Assembly (NCBI RefSeq): GCF_902506145.1
Contig: NZ_LR733519.1
Span: 1,004,687 to 1,068,686 of the forward strand
From: Burkholderia sp. 8Y
Lineage (GTDB): Bacteria > Pseudomonadota > Gammaproteobacteria > Burkholderiales > Burkholderiaceae
Reading direction: 5' to 3'
DNA: 64,000 nt
The notes under the pieces were generated by a model, which had not been told where the DNA came from, searched no databases, and worked only from the letters and a program-made list of their open reading frames with translations. The translations under genes were made by a program, and so were the position numbers. Positions 9,078-17,251 of this stretch are shown in pieces; position 1 is the first letter of the stretch, and each line of letters opens with the position of its first letter.

Positions 9078-10460
9078 ATGCACTCGCACGACACGCCGCC
9101 ACTTCAAGCGCCGCTTAGCATGGGACCGCCTACCGAACGCATCGCGGAAGACCGTGTGCTGCCCCAACGCGTCGATGTGGTCGTCGTGGGCGGCGGCGTG
9201 ATCGGGATCAGCACGGCGCGGTTTCTCGCGGAGAAAGGGCTTTCGGTGGCCGTCTGCGAGAAGGGCCATGTCGCGGGCGAGCAGTCGAGCCGCAACTGGG
9301 GCTGGTGCCGCGCCACGCACCGCGACTTGCGGGAACTGGAACTCAGCCTCGAAAGCCTGAAACTGTGGCGTCGCATGGATGCGGAACTGGGCATCGACAG
9401 CGGCTATCGCGAATGCGGCATTTTGTATGCCGCCGACGACGCCCACGCCCTCGCCGATCATGAAGCGTGGCTCACGCGCGCCATCGCGAAAGTCGGGCGC
9501 GGCGCGCTGGATTCACGCATCGTGTCGCCGGATGAAACCGCCGCGCTCATGCCCGGCGCGGTGCGGCGCTTCGCAGGCGGCATCTACACGCCGAGCGACG
9601 GCCGCGCCGAACCGCAGCGCGCCGTGCCCGCGATGGCGGCCGCCTTGCGCGAGCGCGGCGTCAAGATCGCGATGCCATGCGCCGTGCGCGGCGTGGAGAC
9701 GAGCGGCGGCGCGGTCAGCGGCGTCGTGACGGAACACGGGCGAATTCGCTGCGACAGCGTGGTGATCGCAGGCGGCGCGTGGACGCGGCTTTTCTCGGGC
9801 AATCTCGGCGTGGACGTGCCGCAGTTGATGGTGCGTTCATCCGTCATACGCACCGCGCCGCTGCCGGACGGCCCGGAAGTGAGCGCATGCAATCAGTCGG
9901 TCGGCTATCGCAAGCGGTTGGACGGCGGCTATTCGATTGCGAATGCATTTCGCAGCTACAGCGATATCACGCCCGACAGCTTTCGCCTCTTCGGCAAGTT
10001 CCTGCCCGCGCTCAAGAGCCAAGTCGGTTCCATCAAGCTCGGCTTCAACGCGCACTTTTTCGAGGCGTTGCGCCGCCCGCGGCGCTGGCCGCTCGACCGC
10101 CCGACGGTTTTCGAACGCGTGCGCACGCTCGATCCCGCGCCTGTCGACGCGTTCAACGAAACCGCGCTAGCCGAGTTCCGCGCGATCTTTCCGTCGCTCG
10201 CGCGTCTGACGGTGGAACAGTCGTGGGCCGGTTATATCGACGTCACGCCGGATGCCGTGCCGGTCATCTCGGGCGTCGAGCGCATGCCGGGGCTGTTTAT
10301 CGGCACGGGATTCTCCGGCCACGGCTTCGGCATCGGTCCCGGCGCGGGCAAGTTGATGGCGGATATCGTCGCGAACGATGCCCCGCTTGTCGATCCGCAC
10401 GCGTTTCGGCTGTCGCGCTTTTTCGACGGAAGCAAGATCGAGATCGACGGCGGCTTCTGA
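9078..10460 (+). CDS. FAD-dependent oxidoreductase (DAO/glycine oxidase-like)
   Basis: A 460-residue amine/amino-acid oxidoreductase of the DAO family. The dinucleotide-binding motif VVVVGGGVIGIS is at about 34-45, an arginine-rich SSRNWGWCRAT follows near 70, and the C-terminal FAD-binding segment GTGFSGHGFGIGPGAGK is near 405-420. It resembles D-amino-acid dehydrogenases and gamma-glutamylputrescine oxidase-like proteins; the exact substrate is unclear. ATG 9078 and ATG 9120 are both possible starts and neither has a good ribosome binding site, so the N-terminus is uncertain. No membrane anchor is evident. Confidence 0.85.
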   Translation: MHSHDTPPLQAPLSMGPPTERIAEDRVLPQRVDVVVVGGGVIGISTARFLAEKGLSVAVCEKGHVAGEQSSRNWGWCRATHRDLRELELSLESLKLWRRMDAELGIDSGYRECGILYAADDAHALADHEAWLTRAIAKVGRGALDSRIVSPDETAALMPGAVRRFAGGIYTPSDGRAEPQRAVPAMAAALRERGVKIAMPCAVRGVETSGGAVSGVVTEHGRIRCDSVVIAGGAWTRLFSGNLGVDVPQLMVRSSVIRTAPLPDGPEVSACNQSVGYRKRLDGGYSIANAFRSYSDITPDSFRLFGKFLPALKSQVGSIKLGFNAHFFEALRRPRRWPLDRPTVFERVRTLDPAPVDAFNETALAEFRAIFPSLARLTVEQSWAGYIDVTPDAVPVISGVERMPGLFIGTGFSGHGFGIGPGAGKLMADIVANDAPLVDPHAFRLSRFFDGSKIEIDGGF

Positions 10461-10573
10461 CGAGCGCCGGGCTGGCGCGGCGCGCTGCGGCACGCGCTAA
10501 CATAGCGGATTCGCGGTCGACGCCGCTCTACAGCACGCGAACACCGCCGCACTTCATTCGTTCCGAGGCTTTC

Positions 10574-11227
10574 ATGGCATCCACGCCCCTTCTGTTCATC
10601 GACGTCTGGTCGGACTTCGTCTGTCCGTTCTGCTACCTGGAAACGCCGGTGCTCGACCAGTTGCGCAACGCTTACGGGGACGCGGTCGAGATTCGCTGGC
10701 ACGCGTTCGAGTTGCGTCCCGAGCCGGCCCCGCTGCTCGATCCGAACAGCGAGCACATCGCCGAAGCGTGGGAGAAGTCGGTGCGCCCGCTCGCCGACGA
10801 GCGCGCGCTGCCCATGCGTATGCCGCCCGTCGCGCCGCGCAGCCGCAAGGCGTTCGAAACGGCGCTCTTCGCGCGTGAGTCGGGCCGCTACGACGTCGTG
10901 CATCGCGCGATTTTCAAGGCGTACTTCGAGGAAGGCATCGATATTGGCGATACCGACGCGCTGCTGGACATTGCGGCCACGTGCGGCGTCGATCCAGAAC
11001 TGCTGGAAGAGGCGCTCGATGAAGGCACTTACACCGATCTCGTCATCGAAGACGAAGAATTCGCGAAGACAATCGGCGTGACCGGCGTTCCGTTCGCCGT
11101 GCTGTCGCGCGAACCCGCGCCGGGAAAAGAGCCGCCGCCGCCCATCGCGCTGCGCGGCGCCGCGCCGGTGCAGCATTTTGAAGCCGCCATTGAGCGGCTC
11201 TTTCCGGACGGCTTCCCGGGAAGCTGA
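10574..11227 (+). CDS. DsbA family oxidoreductase (FrnE/HCCA isomerase-like)
   Basis: A 217-residue cytosolic thioredoxin-fold protein with an inserted helical domain, of the FrnE/2-hydroxychromene-2-carboxylate isomerase branch. The redox motif CPFC is at residues 17-20 in FVCPFCYLETP. No signal peptide is present. The C-terminal GVTGVPFAVL carries the cis-proline loop. GAGG precedes ATG 10574, while the much longer open frame upstream is a shadow of the FAD gene. Members act in thiol-disulfide exchange or polyketide-related isomerisation; no specific substrate can be inferred here. Confidence 0.87.
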   Translation: MASTPLLFIDVWSDFVCPFCYLETPVLDQLRNAYGDAVEIRWHAFELRPEPAPLLDPNSEHIAEAWEKSVRPLADERALPMRMPPVAPRSRKAFETALFARESGRYDVVHRAIFKAYFEEGIDIGDTDALLDIAATCGVDPELLEEALDEGTYTDLVIEDEEFAKTIGVTGVPFAVLSREPAPGKEPPPPIALRGAAPVQHFEAAIERLFPDGFPGS

Positions 11228-11249
11228 GCCGGTGCGCGCTGGAAGTCCG

Positions 11250-11567
11250 CTAGCAGTGATAGAGCACGGAGCTGGCGGCACTTTCGGTCATTAGTTGCCG
11301 CCGCGCGATGTTATGCGCATAAATCTCGGACGCAGCTCCGGCTCCGCTCAGCGAACGAAGGATGCGGCGCGTCTGGAGCAATGCGCACGTCGTGCGTCCC
11401 TCGTCCTTGCCCGAACGAAGCTCGGACGAGAGATCGCCGCCTTCGGCATGTTCAGAAGCGCCCTCGCCCGCGCGAACGACGAGGCTATCGTCCAGTCGCA
11501 GCCGCTCTACGCAGCGACGAATTGCATTTAGCGGCAGTACCTCAATGAAGCGACGCCCCCGGCGCAC
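11250..11567 (-). CDS. Possible hypothetical protein (105 residues)
   Basis: A weak candidate in the roughly 350-bp space after the YpfJ-type gene. From GTG at 11567, 8 bases after that gene's stop, a frame of 105 codons runs to TAG at 11250 with no other start. It encodes an acidic and arginine-rich segment (for example RLRLDDSLVVRAGEG) and ends with SSVLYHC. Codon third positions are less G/C-biased than in neighbouring genes and no ribosome binding site is convincing. It may be a decayed gene or a chance frame. I do not recognise the sequence. Confidence 0.25.
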   Translation of the reverse strand: MRRGRRFIEVLPLNAIRRCVERLRLDDSLVVRAGEGASEHAEGGDLSSELRSGKDEGRTTCALLQTRRILRSLSGAGAASEIYAHNIARRQLMTESAASSVLYHC

Positions 11568-11575
11568 CTTACGCC

Positions 11576-12448
11576 CTACAACCCCTGCGCCGAAAACGTA
11601 TCGCACTGCCTTACATCGCCGGTCGACATGCCCCGCCGCAGCCACCGCTGCCGCTGCGCACTCGTCCCATGCGTGAACGCTTCGGGCACCACCCGGCCTT
11701 GCGTTTCCTGCTGCAAACGGTCGTCCCCGATCGCGCCGGCCGCATTCAAGCCTTGCTCGAAGTCCCCCGGTTCGATCAGCTTCGCATTGTCGCGTTGCGC
11801 GACTGCTGCCCACACGCCGGCGAAGCAATCCGCCTGCAACTCCACGCGAACGGATAACGCATTCGCCTGCTCAGGCGACATCCGCGCACGCGCACGGTCC
11901 ACCTTGTCCGAAATGCCGAGCACGTTCTGCACGTGATGCCCCACTTCGTGCGCGATCACGTAAGCCTGAGCAAAGTCGCCGCCTGCGCCGAAACGGTCGC
12001 GCAGTTCGCGGTAGAACGACAGATCGATATACACCTTGCGATCAGCCGGACAGTAGAACGGTCCCATTGCCGCCTGGCCCATGCCGCACGCGGTCTGCGT
12101 GCCGCCCGAAAACAGCACGAGCTTGGGCGCCGGATAGTCCTGATTGAATTGCGTGCGAAAGATGTGCTCCCACGTCCGTTCCGTATTGCCGAGGACGCGG
12201 CGCACGAAGACCGCGCCCGGATCGTTGGCGGGCGGCGCGTCGCTCGGGGCGGCCTGGCGTTGCGGCGCGTTGCCGTGCAGAACTTGCGCGCCGTTGATGA
12301 TCGTCATCGGATTGATGCCGAAGAAATACGACGCCGCCAGCGCGACGATGATCGTCCCGATCCCGATCGACCCGCCGCCAATGCTGAATCCGCCCGACCC
12401 GCGCCGGTCTTCGACGTTCTGACTTTCCGCTTCATCATCGAGGCGCAT
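11576..12448 (-). CDS. Neutral zinc metallopeptidase (YpfJ family)
   Basis: A 290-residue protein of the YpfJ/zinc_metallopeptidase family. The zinc-binding motif HEVGHH is at H167-H172 with catalytic E168, and a downstream ELQADCFAG supplies the third ligand. One membrane segment is visible near residues 28-46 (GTIIVALAASYFFG) after a glycine-rich cytosolic tail, so the catalytic domain faces the periplasm. ATG 12448 follows GGAG; the frame is open to 12544 but that extension is basic and not conserved-looking. The substrate is unknown. Confidence 0.88.
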   Translation of the reverse strand: MRLDDEAESQNVEDRRGSGGFSIGGGSIGIGTIIVALAASYFFGINPMTIINGAQVLHGNAPQRQAAPSDAPPANDPGAVFVRRVLGNTERTWEHIFRTQFNQDYPAPKLVLFSGGTQTACGMGQAAMGPFYCPADRKVYIDLSFYRELRDRFGAGGDFAQAYVIAHEVGHHVQNVLGISDKVDRARARMSPEQANALSVRVELQADCFAGVWAAVAQRDNAKLIEPGDFEQGLNAAGAIGDDRLQQETQGRVVPEAFTHGTSAQRQRWLRRGMSTGDVRQCDTFSAQGL

Positions 12449-12870
12449 GCTGATTTCTCCGTTATGTTCGCGCGTCGCGCGCGGCTCACCAAAGCGATTA
12501 TCGTACCCGCGCTTCCGCCCTCCCCGGCGCAGCCGGTCCGTCAAAGTTCGTCAGCTCACTTCGATGCGAGCGCATTGCCGAATGTACGCCCATGCGCGTG
12601 ATGCAGTGCGGTCGATTGTCGCGACAAATCGCGGACGCGTCGCTCGGACCATGCGCCGACGCCATCTCGAAATCCGCGCCGTATCAAGCTGATAGGCGCG
12701 CTAACGCGTTGAAACTGCGGCATTTCCGCGCAAGCGTCGATAGCTGACGCAGCGCAACATGCACAGGGGATCCGCGCTAAGCTCCGCTCCATCATCACAC
12801 GCAATCTTGAAAACAAAGGCGCCCCCAGACCACGCAGCGCGAGCGCGCGAATTTCACGGCACATGTCATC
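12449..12870. other. Intergenic region between the YpfJ gene and cydA
   Basis: About 420 bases without a supportable gene. It must contain the divergent promoters of the metallopeptidase gene and the cytochrome bd operon. One perfect 12-bp palindrome (TTGTCGCGACAA, 12616-12627) could be an operator, but no matching regulator can be named. Nothing else stood out. Confidence 0.4.
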
Positions 12871-14277
12871 ATGCAATCGACTCCTGAAGCACTCGATCTG
12901 GCGCGGATACAGTTCGCGTTCACCGTATCGTTTCACATCATTTTTCCGGCGCTATCAATCGGGCTCGCGAGCTTCATCGCCGTGCTCGAAGGCGCGTGGC
13001 TCAAAACCGGCAAGCCGGTCTACAAGGAATTGTGTCTTTTTTGGTCGAAGGTGTTCGCGGTCGCGTTCGGCATGGGGGTGGTGTCGGGTGTCGTCATGGC
13101 GTACGAATTCGGCACTAACTGGGGCGGCTTCTCGACCTTCGCCGGTCCCGTCACCGGGCCGCTTCTGACCTACGAGGTGATGACCGCGTTCTTTCTCGAA
13201 GCCGGCTTCCTCGGCATCATGCTGTTCGGCTGGAACAAGGTCGGCCCGAAGGCGCACTTCGGCGCGACGCTGATGGTCGCCATCGGCACGCTCATCTCGA
13301 CGTTCTGGATTCTCGCTTCCAATAGCTGGATGCAGACGCCGCAAGGCTTTCGCATCGAGGGCGATCACGTCGTGCCGGTCGACTGGTTCGCGATCATCTT
13401 CAACCCGTCGTTCCCGTACCGGCTCGCGCATATGGCGATTGCCGCGTTCATCGTCGCGGCGCTCGTCGTCGCGGCAACGGGCGCATGGCATCTGCTGAAG
13501 GGCCGCCGCGATCCGGCGATCAAGAAAACGTTCTCGATGGCGCTCTGGCTGCTGCTCGCGCTGACGCCCATTCAGGCGCTCGTCGGCGACGCGCACGGTC
13601 TCAACACGCGCGAATATCAGCCGGCGAAGATCGCGGCGATCGAAGGCATCTGGGACACGGAGAAAGGCGGCACCGCGCTGAACGTGTTCGGCATTCCCGA
13701 CATGCAGGCGGAGACGACGAAATACGCAGTGCGGATTCCTCATCTCGGCAGCCTGATCCTCACGCATAGCTGGGACGGCGAAATCCGTGGGCTCAAGTCT
13801 TTTCCGAAGGACCAGCGCCCCAATTCGACGCTCGTGTTCTGGAGTTTTCGCGTGATGGCGGGCCTCGGCGTGCTGATGATCCTGATGTCGATCGCGGGAT
13901 GGCTGCTGCATCGCAGGCGCAGGCTGTTCGACGCGCGCTGGTTTCATCGCTTCGCGCTCGTCATGGGGCCGACCGGCTTCATCACGCTGCTCGCGGGCTG
14001 GGTCACGACCGAAGCGGGCCGCCAGCCGTGGGTGGTCTACGGCGTGATGCGTACGGCCGATGCCGTCTCGCCCGTCACCGCGCAGCAGGTCGGCGTGTCG
14101 CTGCTCGCGTTCGTGGTCGTCTACACGATCGTCTTCGGCACGGGCATCTATTACTTGTTGAAGCTGCTGCGCCACGGCCCCGCGCTGCCGGGCGAGACGC
14201 CGCACGCGCCGCTTGGGTCGGCGGGCACCGCGCGCCGGCCGCTTTCCTTGCCCAATCAGTCCATCGAAGGAGCATGA
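12871..14277 (+). CDS. cydA: Cytochrome bd quinol oxidase subunit I (CIO type)
   Basis: A 468-residue integral membrane subunit that binds hemes b558, b595 and d and oxidises ubiquinol at low oxygen. The axial histidine corresponding to E. coli H19 is H22 in SFHIIFPALS, and the second b558 region lies around RLAHM near 186. The periplasmic Q-loop (around EYQPAKIAAIEG, residues 248-260) is short, as in cyanide-insensitive oxidases, rather than the long E. coli form. It is followed by cydB with a 4-base ATGA overlap. The expected role is respiration under microaerobic or stress conditions. Confidence 0.93.
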   Translation: MQSTPEALDLARIQFAFTVSFHIIFPALSIGLASFIAVLEGAWLKTGKPVYKELCLFWSKVFAVAFGMGVVSGVVMAYEFGTNWGGFSTFAGPVTGPLLTYEVMTAFFLEAGFLGIMLFGWNKVGPKAHFGATLMVAIGTLISTFWILASNSWMQTPQGFRIEGDHVVPVDWFAIIFNPSFPYRLAHMAIAAFIVAALVVAATGAWHLLKGRRDPAIKKTFSMALWLLLALTPIQALVGDAHGLNTREYQPAKIAAIEGIWDTEKGGTALNVFGIPDMQAETTKYAVRIPHLGSLILTHSWDGEIRGLKSFPKDQRPNSTLVFWSFRVMAGLGVLMILMSIAGWLLHRRRRLFDARWFHRFALVMGPTGFITLLAGWVTTEAGRQPWVVYGVMRTADAVSPVTAQQVGVSLLAFVVVYTIVFGTGIYYLLKLLRHGPALPGETPHAPLGSAGTARRPLSLPNQSIEGA

Positions 14278-15281
14278 ATATGGACCTCACACTCGCCTGG
14301 GCCGCGATCATCGCGCTCGGTCTCCTGATGTACGTGGTGCTCGACGGCTTCGACCTCGGCATCGGCATTCTCTTTCCGTTCTTCCCCGACCCGCACGACC
14401 GCGACGTGATGATGAACACCGTCGCGCCCGTCTGGGACGGCAACGAAACGTGGCTCGTGCTCGGCGGCGCGGGGCTGTTCGCCGCGTTCCCGATGGTCTA
14501 TTCCACCGTGCTGTCGGCGCTTTATCTGCCGCTCGTGCTGATGCTCGTGTGCCTGATCTTCCGCGGCGTGTCGTTTGAGATTCGCGCCAAGGCGTCGCGC
14601 ACCAAGCCGATGTGGGACCTCGCGTTCATCGGCGGCTCGGCCGGCGCGACCTTCTTTCAGGGCGTGGCGCTCGGCGCGTTTCTCGACGGCATTCCGGTCG
14701 CCGACGGCCGTTTTTCCGGCGATGGCTTCGGCTGGTTCACGCCGTTTTCGATGTTCACGGGCGGCGCGCTCGTCGTCACGTATGCGCTACTCGGCGCGTG
14801 CTGGCTGATCGCGAAAACCGAAGGCGACTTGCAGCGGCGCATGTATCGCGTGGTCTGGCCGCTGACGCTTCTGCAACTCGCGACGATTGCCGTCGTCAGC
14901 GTATGGACGCCATTGCTCGATGCGGGCATCGCGTCGCGGTGGTTCGATTCGCCGCTGTTTTATCGCATGCTGCCGGTGCCGGTGCTCGTCGTCGCGTGCG
15001 CGTGGGCGATGCGGCGGTCGATTGCATCGCGGCATGAAAAGCGGCCGTTCGCCGTCGCGCTCGGGTTCGTGGTGCTCGGTTACGCGGGACTGGTCGCGAG
15101 CATTTCGCCGCACGACATTTTTCCCGGCGTGTCGATCTGGGATGCGGCGGCGCCGCGTTCTAGTCAGCTATTTACGATCGTCGGGGCGGCGGTCATTCTG
15201 CCCGTGATCGTCGCTTATACGACGTTGGGTTATTGGGTATTCAGAGGGAAGGTGCGGCATGGCGAACATCACTACCATTGA
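14274..15281 (+). CDS. cydB: Cytochrome bd quinol oxidase subunit II
   Basis: About 335 residues, partner of CydA. The start MDLTLAWAAIIALGLLMYVVLDGFDLGIGIL and the WDGNETWLVLGG motif are family hallmarks, and eight to nine membrane segments follow. ATG 14274 overlaps the cydA stop, but a second ATG at 14280 is better spaced from AAGGAG and is an equally likely start. The 3' end overlaps the start of the DUF2474 gene, so all three subunits should be translated together. Confidence 0.93.
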   Translation: MNMDLTLAWAAIIALGLLMYVVLDGFDLGIGILFPFFPDPHDRDVMMNTVAPVWDGNETWLVLGGAGLFAAFPMVYSTVLSALYLPLVLMLVCLIFRGVSFEIRAKASRTKPMWDLAFIGGSAGATFFQGVALGAFLDGIPVADGRFSGDGFGWFTPFSMFTGGALVVTYALLGACWLIAKTEGDLQRRMYRVVWPLTLLQLATIAVVSVWTPLLDAGIASRWFDSPLFYRMLPVPVLVVACAWAMRRSIASRHEKRPFAVALGFVVLGYAGLVASISPHDIFPGVSIWDAAAPRSSQLFTIVGAAVILPVIVAYTTLGYWVFRGKVRHGEHHYH

Positions 15282-15411
15282 GCGCGGCGGTGTGGGTGCT
15301 AAGAAGCTGTTTTGGTTTGTTGCGCTTTGGGTGGCGGGCGTTGGTGGGGCTATGTTGTTGGCGCTGCCGTTCAAGTTGTTGATTTGGTGGGGGGCGGGGG
15401 TGCGCTTTTGA
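15259..15411 (+). CDS. DUF2474 small membrane subunit of CIO oxidase
   Basis: A 50-residue protein with one membrane segment (KKLFWFVALWVAGVGGAMLL, residues 15-34) and a C-terminal WWGAG. It starts inside the cydB 3' end (23-base overlap), which is the standard position for DUF2474 genes next to cyanide-insensitive oxidases. It corresponds in place and size to the CydX/CydS accessory subunits that stabilise the heme pocket. The function here is inferred from context. Its third codon positions carry more T than the neighbouring genes. Confidence 0.85.
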   Translation: MANITTIERGGVGAKKLFWFVALWVAGVGGAMLLALPFKLLIWWGAGVRF

Positions 15412-15547
15412 TTTTCTTTCTTCGCCGGCGTTTCGCGGTAACGCGCGGTTCTTGCAGTAGCCGCCTCCACGGCGGAGGGGTCACTTTCTTTGCTGCTGTA
15501 TAGACTGGAGACATGGGTAACACTTCGGACGAACTGTTTCGTCCGGC
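15412..15547. repeat. Repeat-like intergenic segment with a possible insertion-sequence scar
   Basis: Between DUF2474 and the decayed effector copy there is no gene. On the minus strand the segment reads as a GCAAAGAAAGTGACC-type motif (near 15478-15496), a form common in Burkholderia intergenic repeats. Next to it, 15504-15532 carries a TGTTACCCATGTCTCCAG-like stretch that resembles the ends of IS481-type elements. Both identifications come from memory of the motifs, not from a search. Confidence 0.3.
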
Positions 15548-15757
15548 CTTCTGCGCGATCGAACGAGTAAGCCTGGTCCGTACCGTCGCCGTCGTCCGAA
15601 TCATCGTCAACGCCGCCGAGCAAAAGCGCCCGCCGCCAATTGCACAGCGTTGAGTAGTCGAACCCATCGTCCGCCGCGGCGGGCGCGCCTGTATTTGGCA
15701 CCGATCAAGCGTCGCACCCGAAACGTCGCCAGCGACGAATCGATCTCGGGAAGTGCT
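15548..15757 (-). pseudogene. Degenerate second copy of the effector-like gene
   Basis: This stretch aligns by eye with the middle of the gene at 16034-16909, at roughly three quarters identity. It covers the LPET...GATLNP part, the APATADDEF part and the Asp-rich DDDSDDGDG part, and ends at the DGAEG-like segment. It has at least one frameshift relative to the intact copy (the 5' third is out of frame with the Asp-rich part) and no start or stop of its own. It lies directly downstream of the small partner gene on the same strand, so it looks like the remains of a duplicated effector-partner unit. Confidence 0.65.
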
Positions 15758-15773
15758 AACCCTTCTTTGAGGC

Positions 15774-16034
15774 TCAGTCGTCTGACTGGGTGACTTTCAT
15801 ATACTGCTTAAGTTCTGGGTTTGATAGCGCAAGTAAGTTGAGCGTGGCCCCCCCAAATCGCCTAGCGAATTCATCGTCGAATGTCTCGTTGTAGTCGGCG
15901 GCGGGAAGTTCAAGAGGAAATAGGCGCGAAGTAATTGCGAGCACTTTCTCTACATCAAGCGTGTAGGAAACAAGAGCCCTTTTTTCTTCAGACCACATTA
16001 CAACGACACAACGTTTTTCGGTATGGTTTGCCAT
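15774..16034 (-). CDS. Small protein coupled to the effector-like gene (candidate immunity)
   Basis: An 86-residue acidic protein beginning MANHTEKRCVVVMWSEE and ending KVTQSDD. Its ATG overlaps the stop of the upstream gene in a TAATG arrangement, so translation is probably coupled. No signal peptide or membrane segment. The size, acidity and tight coupling to a larger, variable gene are typical of immunity proteins, but I do not recognise the family, so the role is an inference. The open frame extends to 16130, but those residues overlap the effector-like gene and are not needed. Confidence 0.6.
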   Translation of the reverse strand: MANHTEKRCVVVMWSEEKRALVSYTLDVEKVLAITSRLFPLELPAADYNETFDDEFARRFGGATLNLLALSNPELKQYMKVTQSDD

Positions 16035-16909
16035 TAATACCCTCGACATTGCTGATAGTCTGAGAACGCTCGTTGCGAGCATGCATCCATGAACCGCTGC
16101 CCGCCCATTGCGCTTCGATAAGCGGAGCATTCGTCCATATCACGCTCATACTGAGCGTAACGTTCACCCTCGTCTGCCTCGCTAACACCACGCGCGGCAA
16201 CGATGATCACATCGTCACTGCTTGAGTCGTCGCCATATTTGAACGGTTGCGCATCGTAAAGCGATGTAGAGCCGCCACTGCTGTCATCGCCTTCTGCGCC
16301 ATCGAACAAGTTCGTTCCGTCGCCGTCGCCGTCGTCCGAATCATCGTCACCGCCGCCAAGCAAAGCGCCCGCCGCAGATTCCGCTGCGCCCAGCAAGTCA
16401 AACTCATCGTCCGCCGTGGCGGGAGCACTAAGATGCGGCAACGGATTGAGCGTAGCACCCGCAACGCCGCCAAAGAGTGCATTCGTCTCTGGAAGTTCGC
16501 CGTTTGCCCGCTTGAGCGCGAAGAATGCAGCGCCGCTCAAGACCTCGGCCGGGTACGCATAGCCACCGCTGCCTGTCGCGCACCAGTACTGCGGTGCCGG
16601 GTTGGACGGCGCCATGCGCGGCACTCCCCTATATGCGCGGTTCACTACAGGTACAAGGCGGCCCGACGTCACTGCATCCCGTAGCAGCTTCCGCACCGCA
16701 GAGTTGTCGGTTGGCAGATTCCAGTGCGCCACTTTTAGCCGGTCGCGGACAAATGCCTGAATGTCGCGCAGCGCCTTCGCGCCAGCAATAAAGCGCAAAT
16801 CCCAATTCGGCCGGAAGTGTCGAGCGAAAGCCGCTCGGTCGTCGGCGAGTCGCCTGAGCCGGTCTTTCTCCCATAACTCGCTCTTGTCCACTTCGCTCAG
16901 GGGCCGCAC
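16034..16909 (-). CDS. Asp-rich effector-like protein, main reading frame
   Basis: A 291-codon frame beginning at GTG. The N-terminal part (RPLSEVDKSELWEKDRLRRL and on) is charged and helical. A glycine-rich middle (YAYPAEVLSGAAFFALKR, near 115-133) precedes a striking low-complexity acidic stretch DDDSDDGDGDG (about 188-200), and a C-terminal segment with three cysteines follows (DEC, DAC, QQC). The frame is open upstream of the GTG for 19 more codons without a start, and another frame carries protein-like sequence further upstream, so this is probably the larger part of a frameshifted gene. The organisation with a coupled small partner and a degenerate duplicate resembles polymorphic toxin or type VI effector loci. 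No catalytic motif is recognised. Confidence 0.55.
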   Translation of the reverse strand: MRPLSEVDKSELWEKDRLRRLADDRAAFARHFRPNWDLRFIAGAKALRDIQAFVRDRLKVAHWNLPTDNSAVRKLLRDAVTSGRLVPVVNRAYRGVPRMAPSNPAPQYWCATGSGGYAYPAEVLSGAAFFALKRANGELPETNALFGGVAGATLNPLPHLSAPATADDEFDLLGAAESAAGALLGGGDDDSDDGDGDGTNLFDGAEGDDSSGGSTSLYDAQPFKYGDDSSSDDVIIVAARGVSEADEGERYAQYERDMDECSAYRSAMGGQRFMDACSQRAFSDYQQCRGY

Positions 16910-17142
16910 ATTCCACAGGCGGAGTTGTCCCGACCGGAGTTCGGGTATAGCGCGCGGGCCGACATATCACTATATCCGCGCCCCCAACGCGTCAAGTCCC
17001 AGTATTGAGACCCTGGAATCAGCGTACATTGCCACCCGTTTTGGAGTGGCACATATAGCATGTTGCACCGCATAAGTAAGTCGTCCTCTGTTTCGGGACT
17101 CTCAGCGTACTGGGTATCTACGGGCGCGTTTGCAAAATATGG
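16897..17142 (-). pseudogene. N-terminal remnant of the effector-like gene
   Basis: In the adjacent frame, open from the TGA at 17143 to the TGA at 16897, the translation is protein-like: FANAPVDTQYAESPETEDD, then MRCNMLYVPLQNGWQC, then SQYWDLTRWGRGYSDM. It stops just where the main frame becomes open, which is what a single frameshift near 16910-16965 would produce. The first possible start inside it is ATG 17073. I read 17142-16034 as one original gene broken by a frameshift, or possibly a base-calling error. Confidence 0.45.
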
Positions 17143-17251
17143 TCAGAATCTGAATGGCTCTTGACGCACGTGTCGACGCTCAGGCATAGGGCGGATTTGA
17201 TGAGAGTCAACACGCGGACCGCGCGACGGCCGCATCCCGCGCCTCAGCCAC

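Noticed and set aside
9677..10573. N-terminal extension of the DsbA-like protein through the FAD gene
   Set aside because: The extension is an Arg-rich out-of-frame shadow; ATG 10574 with GAGG gives the normal family start.
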